A DNA stretch of 64,000 nt from Spirabiliibacterium pneumoniae (lineage in GTDB: Bacteria; Pseudomonadota; Gammaproteobacteria; Enterobacterales; Pasteurellaceae), in NCBI RefSeq assembly GCF_014884995.1, contig NZ_JABMII010000001.1:62001-126000 (forward strand), read 5' to 3'. The stretch's first letter is position 1. Every line of letters starts with the position of its first letter. The position numbers and the translations under genes were made by a program. Below, in pieces: positions 28,901 through 36,654 of the stretch. The notes below the pieces were generated by a model. That model was given only the letters and a program-made list of their open reading frames with translations. It made no database searches and was not told the origin of the DNA.

Positions 28901-29438
28901 ATGGACTAACCTGTGCGCTGAACATCAACTTGTTAAGCTGTGTAGTACGCTCAAGGTTTTCGCTCAGTGACATTTGAATCCGTTCAGGTGCACTGCGTTG
29001 CGCTACCAGCTGCGTGTTTAAATTGGTTAACTGCGTTTGAATTTGTTGAAGTTTCGCTTCATTACTGGTCTGCATGGCAGTGAGTTCATCTAGTGTTTTG
29101 TCTGACCACTGTTGCGCCACTTCATCTGCTTTGGGCTGATCATTAATTTGATTAAGGCTACTTTGGCTTTTTTGAATCAGGCTATCGGCTTGATTCACCG
29201 TGTTTCGCAGCGCATCGATAGCACTTTGTTGCTGATCGACTTGCGTCAATAATGAGAGAGTATCTCGCAAATTATTCAACAACAGCTCTGTATCTGGCTC
29301 TTTTTTGTCGCTTTTTTCCACCGTCTCAATTTGTGCTTGCACATCGGCTTTTTTCGGCAGCGTATCTTGCCCCAATGCGTGGGTGCCAAATAACAAGAGC
29401 ACAATGAATGAAAACAACCGTAAGCCAACCTTCAACAT
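25956..29438 (-). CDS. Large mechanosensitive channel of the MscK/YjeP (KefA) type
   Basis: An 1160-residue inner-membrane protein with a signal peptide ([14 protein letters not shown]), a large periplasmic coiled-coil region rich in Gln/Asn/Leu (about residues 30-460), about eleven membrane segments (about 480-900), and a C-terminal MscS domain ([26 protein letters not shown] near 940). The order beside aroC matches the Haemophilus KefA homologue; MscK versus YjeP cannot be separated with certainty. After the MscS domain a tail of about 60 residues ends in a His/Asp/Glu cluster (residues 1140-1160), which is unusual. It releases solutes on hypo-osmotic shock. Confidence 0.88.
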   Translation of the reverse strand: [1160 protein letters not shown]

Positions 29439-29469
29439 AACCTTCCTTATTATTTAATCATATTCACGA

Positions 29470-30888
29470 TTATTTAATCATATTCACGCGCTCACGCAGC
29501 GCTACACGTGAAATTTTAATCGCGCCTGGCGCCATGACAGGCAGCGGATAGTACGCAACGGGCTGCTTAAAACGTTCAATTTGCGTGGCAATACGCTCAG
29601 CCAGCACCGCACTTTGTGTGGCAAAATCACCCTGCGTAAATGCCACAAACGCCACTACTTTGTGCCCGAACTCGGCATCCACCTGCCCGACCACATAAGC
29701 CTGACTAACCAGCCCCGTTTGATAGAGCACTTGCTCAATCTCCTCTGGCTGCACATTTTCACCACCGCAAATGAACATATTATCCATTCGTCCTGTGATG
29801 TTCAATCGCTCGCCGTCAAAAGTGCCGCAATCTCGCGTGGCAAACCAGCCTTGCGCGTTGACAATCGGCACTATTTTTCCTTGTTGCCAACGCCCCAACG
29901 CCAGCCCCGCACCGCGTACCCAAATTTCACCTTGCTCCACCCGCAGCTCACGCCCTCGTAATAGTGCAAAGTGCGGTTGTCCGCTGCGTTCAATATAAAC
30001 GGTGGAGGCCATCTCCGTTAAGCCATAACCGCGATAAACCTCAAGCCCTTGCAATTGCGCCTGTGTGCACAATTGTGGGTCAAGATACGCACCGCCGAGC
30101 AACACTTTCTGCCCTGCTCTGACCGCACTTTGCATCGTTTTTTTCTGCTTCAGATAGCGCCACAGTTGGGTGGGTACAAGCGAGCAGTGGCTACAACGGG
30201 TAATGTCGGCAAGCAGATCATCACTCGGCAGACGCAAGCAGGCGCCTTGGCTAATCCAACGCCAAGCAATGCCTTGACCAGAAACATGAAATAATGGCAA
30301 GGTGTAAAGCCATGTGTCTTTCGCGCTAAACTTCAGTGCTTCACATACACCACAAGCATTGGCTAAATGCGCCTGTACATTGTGTACGATGGCTTTAGGT
30401 TGCCCAGTGGACCCAGAGGATAGCGTCATGCTTAGCCCATGCCAAGGGTTGACCGCACTTTGTGCTAATGCTCCCGTCAGCGCCAAAGGCGTCAGTGGCA
30501 ACGTGATTGGCTTTTCCGCCCAATAAAACAACAGCTGATTGTCATCGCAAATGCGCTTTAATTTTTCAGCGGGAAAATGCGGATTGAGCACCATTACGCG
30601 CGCGCCTACCGCTAAAGCGGCAAAATAGAGCAATAATTGTATTAAGCTGTTGTGCCCAATCAGCGCCACCCCTGCATGCTCGCCCACATGGGCTGTTCGC
30701 AACTGAGCACAAAGGGCATCGAATGTGCGCATAACATCGCACCAACGCAATGTACGAGATGAAAAAAGCAAGTCATCGATTGCACTTGCTTTTTCACCCC
30801 GCTCACAGGCGATGCGCTCACTTGTACGCAGCTGCGCTAAATGCGCTTGCCACGCTAGTGCATCATGCAGTGAAATACGATCTGACAT
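29470..30888 (-). CDS. menE: O-succinylbenzoate-CoA ligase
   Basis: A 472-residue acyl-CoA ligase of menaquinone synthesis that activates o-succinylbenzoate. The AMP-binding motif LSSGSTGQPKAIVH is near residue 155, with GYGLTEMAST near 287 and GRMDNMFICGGENVQPEEIE near 368. Length is near the E. coli protein (451). The first 26 bases overlap the end of seqA, so the two are coupled. Other men genes are not in the window. Position beside seqA follows Haemophilus gene order. Confidence 0.92.
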   Translation of the reverse strand: MSDRISLHDALAWQAHLAQLRTSERIACERGEKASAIDDLLFSSRTLRWCDVMRTFDALCAQLRTAHVGEHAGVALIGHNSLIQLLLYFAALAVGARVMVLNPHFPAEKLKRICDDNQLLFYWAEKPITLPLTPLALTGALAQSAVNPWHGLSMTLSSGSTGQPKAIVHNVQAHLANACGVCEALKFSAKDTWLYTLPLFHVSGQGIAWRWISQGACLRLPSDDLLADITRCSHCSLVPTQLWRYLKQKKTMQSAVRAGQKVLLGGAYLDPQLCTQAQLQGLEVYRGYGLTEMASTVYIERSGQPHFALLRGRELRVEQGEIWVRGAGLALGRWQQGKIVPIVNAQGWFATRDCGTFDGERLNITGRMDNMFICGGENVQPEEIEQVLYQTGLVSQAYVVGQVDAEFGHKVVAFVAFTQGDFATQSAVLAERIATQIERFKQPVAYYPLPVMAPGAIKISRVALRERVNMIK

Positions 30889-31483
30889 CGTCGATCAAAT
30901 CAGTCGGCAAGTGCATAGACGTCATCGCCCCTTCCAGCATCAACATTTTCCGCTGACTATTGGTGTTAGTGATCACCCAGTAGGGTGTTTCCGGGATTTG
31001 CTTTGGCTTGGTGTGTGTGCCGGCTTGCAACAAGGTGGCTTCATCCCGCGCAAAATACACCCGTGTTCGCCCCGCTAAAGATTCAGTGGCTTGCGCGAAC
31101 GTCTCAGGATTAGCTCGATAAAGTGCGGTCAAAATCATTAAAAATTTCACCACCCCCTTGCTCTCTTGCTGAAAGGCTTCTGAGTCGATCACCTTGCGCA
31201 CGCGGTTAACCACGTGCATGATGGACTCTTGCGATTGTGTTTTTTTGCTTACGGTCACCTCAGGCTGCACGTTGCTAACCGCTGGCTTTGCTGGCATAGG
31301 GATACTGACAACCGGTGTTGGCGCGCGCTCAACATTGGCTGGCTCGGGTGCTGCCACCGCAGGGGAATGGTCAGCCGATAAATTTAACAAGCGACGTAAA
31401 ATATCCGACGCGCTCTCCCCAATGGATTGGGTGTTAGACACGAGGTATTGATAAATTTCTTCGTCGACTTCGATAATTTTCAT
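30863..31483 (-). CDS. seqA: Negative modulator of replication initiation SeqA
   Basis: A 206-residue protein that binds hemimethylated GATC sites, sequesters the origin and organises new DNA. The N-terminal oligomerisation domain MKIIEVDEEIYQYLVSNTQS, a variable Pro/Ala-rich linker (residues about 40-90), and the DNA-binding domain with FLMILTALYRANPETFAQ and SLAGRTRVYFAR are recognisable. The linker is longer than in E. coli SeqA (181 residues). Its presence implies Dam methylation in this organism. Confidence 0.95.
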   Translation of the reverse strand: MKIIEVDEEIYQYLVSNTQSIGESASDILRRLLNLSADHSPAVAAPEPANVERAPTPVVSIPMPAKPAVSNVQPEVTVSKKTQSQESIMHVVNRVRKVIDSEAFQQESKGVVKFLMILTALYRANPETFAQATESLAGRTRVYFARDEATLLQAGTHTKPKQIPETPYWVITNTNSQRKMLMLEGAMTSMHLPTDLIDDVRSYFTA

Positions 31484-31602
31484 GCTTCTCTCCTCTTGCG
31501 CTAAGCACAGTTTTGCTTATGGCAGTGATTGCTTGATTTGAATATTATTTTGCCCCATTATACTCATTTAAAGTCCGTTTAACTACGATTTAACAAACAC
31601 AA

Positions 31603-32388
31603 ATGTCACAAAATACACAATTTCTCCATTATCAATGGCAAAATGCCGAAAAAACAATCAGCAGCGCGCCCACCATGGTGCTTCTGCACGGCTTATTTGG
31701 CGATCTTAATAACCTTGGTGTCATTGCGCGTGCATTCGCGCAAGACTACCCTGTGCTGAAAATCGACCTGCGTAATCATGGGCATTCATTTCATAGTCAC
31801 GAGATGAACTACGCTGACATGGCGCAGGATGTGATTACGCTGCTTGACCAGCTTAGCGTGCGTGACGTGATATTAGTCGGGCACTCAATGGGTGGGAAAA
31901 CCGCTATGGCGGCGGCTGAGCGCCTTGGCTCACGAGTTAAGCAATTAATCGTGCTAGATATTGCGCCTGTTGCTTATGGCCACAATGGGCACGATGATGT
32001 GTTCAATGCTTTGTTTGCCGTACAAAAAGCGATGCCTGCAACACGCCAAGAGGCCAAGCCTATTTTGCAGCAACATATTCAGGCCGAAGGTGTACAACAA
32101 TTTATGCTGAAATCCTTTGATGCTAGTTCACCTGATCGTTTTTTGTTTAATTTGACCGCACTTTATCAAAATTACGACAACATTATGAGCTGGCAGCCAT
32201 TGCATATCAGTGTGCCAACACTATTTATTCGCGGCGGGCGATCGCAGTATGTGGCGGACCACTATCTGGCGGCTATCCACGCGCAATTTAGTGCGGCAAA
32301 AATCGTAACAATCGACGACACCGCCCACTGGCTGCACGCGGAAAAGCCAAGTGCGGTTATTGAGGCGATACGCGCGTTCTTAGCCTAA
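31603..32388 (+). CDS. ybfF: Alpha/beta-hydrolase esterase YbfF
   Basis: A 261-residue hydrolase with VLLHGLFGDLNNLGVIARAF near residue 27 (oxyanion region), the nucleophile elbow GHSMGGKTAM near 96, and C-terminal His in DDTAHWLHAEKP. YbfF of E. coli (254 residues) hydrolyses acyl-CoA and p-nitrophenyl esters in vitro; its natural substrate is unknown. It diverges from seqA and precedes fldA and fur, the same order as in E. coli and Haemophilus. Confidence 0.92.
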   Translation: MSQNTQFLHYQWQNAEKTISSAPTMVLLHGLFGDLNNLGVIARAFAQDYPVLKIDLRNHGHSFHSHEMNYADMAQDVITLLDQLSVRDVILVGHSMGGKTAMAAAERLGSRVKQLIVLDIAPVAYGHNGHDDVFNALFAVQKAMPATRQEAKPILQQHIQAEGVQQFMLKSFDASSPDRFLFNLTALYQNYDNIMSWQPLHISVPTLFIRGGRSQYVADHYLAAIHAQFSAAKIVTIDDTAHWLHAEKPSAVIEAIRAFLA

Positions 32389-32503
32389 TTTAACTTTTTT
32401 GAAAAGTATGGTATAGTTCGCAAATCTGGCCAACGGCTTATCATTCTCACTTGAATGAAATAACGTATGATTTATAACAAAAAACAAGATTAGGGTAATC
32501 AAC

Positions 32504-33028
32504 ATGGCAGTAGTCGGTTTATTCTATGGCAGCGATACAGGCAATACTGAAAGCGTTGCTAAAATGATTCAAAAACAATTGGGTGACAACCTCGTTGATA
32601 TTCGCGACATCGCAAAAAGCACCAAAGAAGATATTGAAGCCTATGATTTTATTTTGATCGGCATTCCAACTTGGTATTACGGCGAAGCACAAGCAGACTG
32701 GGACGACTTTTTCCCTACGCTGGAAGAAATTGATTTTACAGATAAAATCGTCGGTATTTTCGGCTGCGGTGACCAAGAAGATTACGCAGAATACTTCTGC
32801 GATGCCATGGGCACCGTGCGCAATATCATCGAGCCTCATGGCGCAACCATTGTCGGCCACTGGCCAACTGAAGGATATCACTTTGAGGTTTCACAAGCCT
32901 TGATTGATGCTGAAACCTTTGTTGGGCTTTGCATTGACGAAGACCGTCAACCAGAGCTGACCGAACAACGGGTGGAAAAATGGTGCAAGCAGATTTTCGA
33001 TGAAATGTATTTAGGTGAACTCATCTAA
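32504..33028 (+). CDS. fldA: Flavodoxin 1
   Basis: A 174-residue FMN electron carrier. The phosphate loop GSDTGNTE is near residue 9, the first FMN-stacking loop PTWYYGEAQADWDDF near 55, and GCGDQEDYAEYFCDAMG near 89; length matches E. coli FldA (176). It donates electrons to radical SAM and reductive enzymes, relevant here to LipA, BioB and pyruvate formate-lyase activation. It is upstream of fur with a 91-base gap. Confidence 0.95.
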   Translation: MAVVGLFYGSDTGNTESVAKMIQKQLGDNLVDIRDIAKSTKEDIEAYDFILIGIPTWYYGEAQADWDDFFPTLEEIDFTDKIVGIFGCGDQEDYAEYFCDAMGTVRNIIEPHGATIVGHWPTEGYHFEVSQALIDAETFVGLCIDEDRQPELTEQRVEKWCKQIFDEMYLGELI

Positions 33029-33119
33029 CGATTATCATTTGCAATTAAAAGTTATTCCACATAAAATACGAGGGAAATATGTGGTCGCAATAAGGCAAAA
33101 GCCTTTATAGAGAGGATAT

Positions 33120-33566
33120 ATGTCTGAACAAAATATTCAATTACTCAAAAAAGCAGGACTAAAAGTCACTGAACCTAGGTTGAAAATTTTGGCGTTAATG
33201 CAATCGACTACCAACACAGAAATGCAGCACTTCTCAGCAGAAGATATCTATAAAATGTTGCTTGAAGAGGGGGAAGAAATTGGACTGGCCACGGTTTATC
33301 GTGTATTGAATCAATTCGATGAGGCCAATATTTTAACTCGCCACAATTTTGAAGGTAACAAATCGGTGTTTGAGCTTGCGCCTGTGAGCCACCATGATCA
33401 CATCATTTGCACCGATTGCGGAAAAGTGATCGAATTCACAGATGATTTGATCGAAAAACGCCAACGTGAAATCAGCGAAAAATTTGGCATTGAGTTGGAA
33501 AATCACAGCTTATACCTTTATGGTAAGTGCAATAGTGCCAACAAATGTGATGATGGTAAAAAGTAA
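33120..33566 (+). CDS. fur: Ferric uptake regulator Fur
   Basis: A 148-residue iron-sensing repressor. The winged helix includes LKVTEPRLKILALMQ and GLATVYRVLNQFDEANI, the metal motif HHDHIICTDCGKVIEF (CxxC) is near residue 90, and a second Cys pair CNSANKC is near the C-terminus. It follows fldA, as in E. coli. A small hairpin AAGGC-AAAA-GCCTT lies close to its ribosome-binding site. Candidate targets within the window are the boxes at 1268 and 15651. Confidence 0.97.
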   Translation: MSEQNIQLLKKAGLKVTEPRLKILALMQSTTNTEMQHFSAEDIYKMLLEEGEEIGLATVYRVLNQFDEANILTRHNFEGNKSVFELAPVSHHDHIICTDCGKVIEFTDDLIEKRQREISEKFGIELENHSLYLYGKCNSANKCDDGKK

Positions 33567-33602
33567 GTCATTAGTTGATATAAATTATTTGCTTTTATTG
33601 TC

Positions 33603-33678
33603 AAATCCCCCCAAAATAGGCTGCCTAATTTATTTAGGCAATAAAATAATTATTTTTAATTGCTTATTTTGGGATTTT
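33603..33678 (+). promoter_or_regulatory. Structured leader that may hide the yagU-like RBS
   Basis: AAATCCC...AAAATA (33603-33618) is complementary to TATTTTGGGATTT (33666-33678), and TGCCTAA/TTAGGCA forms an inner hairpin at 33622-33640. The only ribosome-binding sequence for the downstream ATG (33681) is GGGA at 33671-33674, which falls inside the outer stem. The T run after GGGA also makes a fur terminator role possible. Confidence 0.45.
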
Positions 33679-33680
33679 TT

Positions 33681-34283
33681 ATGTCTATTTTTCAACAAAC
33701 TAACCCGAACCGCCGTCGTTATGGCGTCGCCATTTTAGTCGGCATCATTGCAGGGCTTATCTCTGCTTTCGTAAAATGGGGTGCTGAACACCCGTTTCCG
33801 CCACGCAGCCCTTTGGATCTGTTCACTGCTGCCTGTCAAGATCCATCACAAGCCTTAGAGGTATGTTCACGCGCATTTTTGAACCCGCCACACGTATTTT
33901 TGCGTGATTACTTGGGCATTGACCCAACAGGCGCGGCATTCACATTTGCAGATCAAGCCTTCAACTGGATTGGTGTCACACACATCACCTTCTCACTGGT
34001 CTTCGCGGTTGGTTATTGCTTGGTCGCTGAAGTCTTCCCGAAAATCAAATTCTGGCAAGGGATTGGTGCAGGACTTATCGCTGACATCTGTGTACATTAC
34101 ATTACTTTCCCACTGATGGGTCTTACTCCGCCAGTGTTAGACTGGCCGTGGTATGAGCACATCTCTGAATTGGTCGGACATATTTTCTGGTTCTGGACGA
34201 TTGAAATCATCCGCCGTGACCTGCGTAACCGCATCACGCACCAACCAGACCCTGAAGTCCCATTAGATCAACCTTACCGTTAA
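33681..34283 (+). CDS. YagU-family inner-membrane protein (DUF1440)
   Basis: A 200-residue membrane protein with about four hydrophobic segments. [27 protein letters not shown] near residue 16 and [27 protein letters not shown] near 96 are typical of YagU (204 residues in E. coli), which has been linked to acid resistance. Residue choice of start: ATG 33681, which follows GGGA; the in-frame ATG 21 bases upstream lies inside the leader stem. It follows fur and ends at an uptake-signal terminator. Confidence 0.85.
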   Translation: MSIFQQTNPNRRRYGVAILVGIIAGLISAFVKWGAEHPFPPRSPLDLFTAACQDPSQALEVCSRAFLNPPHVFLRDYLGIDPTGAAFTFADQAFNWIGVTHITFSLVFAVGYCLVAEVFPKIKFWQGIGAGLIADICVHYITFPLMGLTPPVLDWPWYEHISELVGHIFWFWTIEIIRRDLRNRITHQPDPEVPLDQPYR

Positions 34284-34287
34284 TGAT

Positions 34288-34320
34288 AAAACCGCACTTT
34301 AAAAGTGCGGTTTCTTTTTT
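34288..34320 (+). terminator. Uptake-signal dyad terminator after the yagU-like gene
   Basis: AAACCGCACTTT and AAAGTGCGGTTT form a 12-bp perfect stem with a two-base gap, followed by CTTTTTT. Both arms hold a full uptake signal. Good T run toward the plus side. Confidence 0.88.
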
Positions 34321-34328
34321 CAAGGCGT

Positions 34329-35297
34329 TTAATACCCGCTGTGGTAACACAACGTCGCCAGCTCCACGCCTAATCTGGCAATGGAAAAGCGTTGTTCATC
34401 ACAGGCAGTGAAGAACGTCACGCCGTTATCGTGTTCATGAATATCACTGATATGTAACTGCGCGGCCAGCTCGCCCGTGCTCACGGGGGTGACTAGGGAT
34501 TTTTCAGACACATTCACCAGCGTATTCGCTCGCCACTGAGCAATCAACGCATCTAATGCCAGTGGATAATCACTGAGCACGCTGATCTGCTGCGCCAAGC
34601 CATAGAAAACCGCACTTTGCACGGGGTGAATCACCAGATCAAGCTCACCTGGCAGCACTTTTTGAAATTGCTGCACCAAGCGCGCAGGGCTAAAGTGCGG
34701 TGCGCTAAACGGTGCAACATCAAACGCCAAACGCTTCTCGTCATCATCAAGCGGAATACCGTTGAGCAACTTCGCCGTTTGCCCTGCTAAGGTGCGCACC
34801 TGCTCTTCCCCCATATAGGAGGCGGGCAACAAGCTGGAGATAAACACGCGCGTGATCGCACTTTCCATCAGTGGCGCCACAGCAATCGCCAGCTGACTAA
34901 TTTGCGCATCAGGCAAGCAAACTATATTATGGTTACGCAGTTGGCTTAACTGTTCATCATTCACGCTAGGCACCACCAGCGGCACATCATGCAAACTCGC
35001 AAACACACCCAGCAAATCAATCACCACACAACCGCTTTGCGCTGCTGCTTGAACAGCCTGCGCATGGCTAATATCTCCTGCAAAAAAGAGATAATGCACC
35101 TCGCTCCAATCAATTTCATCCATCGTTTTTTGCGCCACCGCACGGTTATGAAAACGCAGCCCTTGCTCATCACCAAAAGGCACAATTTCTACCGCATCGA
35201 CATGCTCAAGTGGCAATGCACTCTCTTCAAGGGCATCGATGAGTTTTTCTGCCAGCGCAAATTCTGCGGCGATCACCGCTGTCATCATTTCCTGCAT
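34329..35297 (-). CDS. Usg-like protein of the aspartate-semialdehyde dehydrogenase family
   Basis: A 322-residue protein resembling the Asd/Usg family by an N-terminal nucleotide-binding-like half and a C-terminal half with FDVAPFSAPHFS and LVIHPVQSAVFYGLAQQ. The conserved catalytic Cys (NCS motif) of true Asd enzymes is not seen, which fits the Usg branch; its function is unknown. ATG 35297 is chosen because AGGAGA lies a few bases upstream; an ATG 14 codons earlier has no such site. Assignment is of family only. Confidence 0.7.
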   Translation of the reverse strand: MQEMMTAVIAAEFALAEKLIDALEESALPLEHVDAVEIVPFGDEQGLRFHNRAVAQKTMDEIDWSEVHYLFFAGDISHAQAVQAAAQSGCVVIDLLGVFASLHDVPLVVPSVNDEQLSQLRNHNIVCLPDAQISQLAIAVAPLMESAITRVFISSLLPASYMGEEQVRTLAGQTAKLLNGIPLDDDEKRLAFDVAPFSAPHFSPARLVQQFQKVLPGELDLVIHPVQSAVFYGLAQQISVLSDYPLALDALIAQWRANTLVNVSEKSLVTPVSTGELAAQLHISDIHEHDNGVTFFTACDEQRFSIARLGVELATLCYHSGY

Positions 35298-35396
35298 ATT
35301 CTCTCCTGTGCAACCGCACGTTGACATTTTTATTGACATAGCCCGCTATTTTACGCAATTCTATACACTAAGTCTTAAAAATTTTGTGAAGGATTT

Positions 35397-35873
35397 ATGA
35401 CACCGGCTATTCAACTTTTGAAAAAACACGCCATCATGTTCACGCTCCACCCCTATGAGCATGACCCTAACAACACGCATTTCGGTGAGGAGGCTGCGCA
35501 AAAGCTCGGAGTAAGCCTTGCGCAAACCTTTAAAACCTTGATGGTGGCAGGCCCTGATAACAAGCCCATCGGCGTGATGGTGCTGCCCGTTTCCCATCAA
35601 TTAAGCTTAAAAAAGGCCGCCAAAGCCCTTGGCGTTAAAAAACTGGAGCTTGCTCCTTTAGATATGGCGCAAAAATCGAGCGGCTATCTGGTTGGAGGAA
35701 TCAGCCCGCTGGCGCAAAAAAAAGCGTTGCCAACGTGGATTGATGCCAGTGCCAAGCAGTGGGATAACATCTACATTTCAGGTGGCAAGCGTGGGCTTGA
35801 TATCGCCCTGGCGCCAGCAGATCTCGCCACGCTTACACGCGGACAATTTGCTGATTTATTAGACGAAGCCTAA
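35397..35873 (+). CDS. ybaK: Cys-tRNA(Pro)/Cys-tRNA(Cys) deacylase YbaK
   Basis: A 158-residue editing enzyme that removes Cys mischarged onto tRNA-Pro. The family surfaces seen here are LKKHAIMFTLHPYEHDP near the N-terminus, FKTLMV near residue 44, the VLPVSHQLSLKKAAKALG stretch and GGISPLAQKKALPTWID. YbaK from Haemophilus is the reference structure. It diverges from the Usg-like gene and meets the olsA-like gene tail to tail. Confidence 0.93.
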   Translation: MTPAIQLLKKHAIMFTLHPYEHDPNNTHFGEEAAQKLGVSLAQTFKTLMVAGPDNKPIGVMVLPVSHQLSLKKAAKALGVKKLELAPLDMAQKSSGYLVGGISPLAQKKALPTWIDASAKQWDNIYISGGKRGLDIALAPADLATLTRGQFADLLDEA

Positions 35874-35875
35874 CC

Positions 35876-36652
35876 TTAAAGTGCGGTCGGTTGACCTTGA
35901 CGCAGCCGTTTAGCCAGCGCTTGGGCGAGCTGATGTTGGGCATGATCAGCCAGCTCACGTCGTGTTTGATCATCGCTTTCAAGGGCAGGGAAAAAATGCA
36001 GCTCCACTACCGCACTTTGCTGTTTTGCCAATGCTTTAAGTGATTGCAATAAACTGATATCGCCATAATAGGCCATCGTCGAGTTACAGCGTGTACCCGT
36101 GTGATCGGGGTAAAAAATTAACAGGGGGCAGATGCTAACATTGGCATCGATCGCCGCTTGAAAAAAACTGCTTTTAAACCCCAACACCTGCGCGCCGTCG
36201 CTCGACGTTCCTTCAGGGAAAAGAGTGACTTGCTCACCGAAACGCAGCGCCTGTGCCACGCCTTGCACTTTACCTTGCGTCGTATTACTGCCACGCTGAC
36301 GTGAAATAAACACTGTTTGCGCTTGCGCCGCCAGATAGCCAATCATTGGCCATTTACGCACATCTTCTTTGGCAATAAATCGCCCTGGCAAGACAGCATT
36401 CAGCGCAAAAATATCCAGCCACGAAACATGATTGGCCACAATTAGACGACCCTTTTCAGGGCAAAGCTCAGGCAAATTGTAAGCCACCACGCGGATGTTG
36501 AAAATCGCCAGTACGTTTTGCGACCAGCGCTGAATGCGCGCTAATTTTTGTGCAGGTGTGCTGCGAGGAAAGAAAATCACAATTTGCAGCATCCCACTGA
36601 CAAGGTAATAAAACACCTTGAATAAACGATAAAGAACGGTTAACTGCTGCAT
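35876..36652 (-). CDS. olsA: PlsC-family 1-acyltransferase, OlsA-like
   Basis: A 258-residue membrane-attached acyltransferase with an N-terminal hydrophobic segment, the NHVSWLD motif (HX4D) near residue 74 and FPEGTSSDG near 146. On its own it could be an ordinary lysophosphatidate acyltransferase (PlsC), but it lies two bases after an OlsB-like gene, and in the family OlsA adds the second acyl chain to lyso-ornithine lipid. The context therefore favours OlsA. No separate plsC is visible in the window for comparison. Confidence 0.7.
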   Translation of the reverse strand: MQQLTVLYRLFKVFYYLVSGMLQIVIFFPRSTPAQKLARIQRWSQNVLAIFNIRVVAYNLPELCPEKGRLIVANHVSWLDIFALNAVLPGRFIAKEDVRKWPMIGYLAAQAQTVFISRQRGSNTTQGKVQGVAQALRFGEQVTLFPEGTSSDGAQVLGFKSSFFQAAIDANVSICPLLIFYPDHTGTRCNSTMAYYGDISLLQSLKALAKQQSAVVELHFFPALESDDQTRRELADHAQHQLAQALAKRLRQGQPTAL

Positions 36653-36654
36653 GC

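Noticed and set aside
33029-33060. A Fur box upstream of fur (GATTATCATTTGCAATT)
   Set aside because: Only one half-site fits; the other half does not match the consensus, so autoregulation is not claimed.
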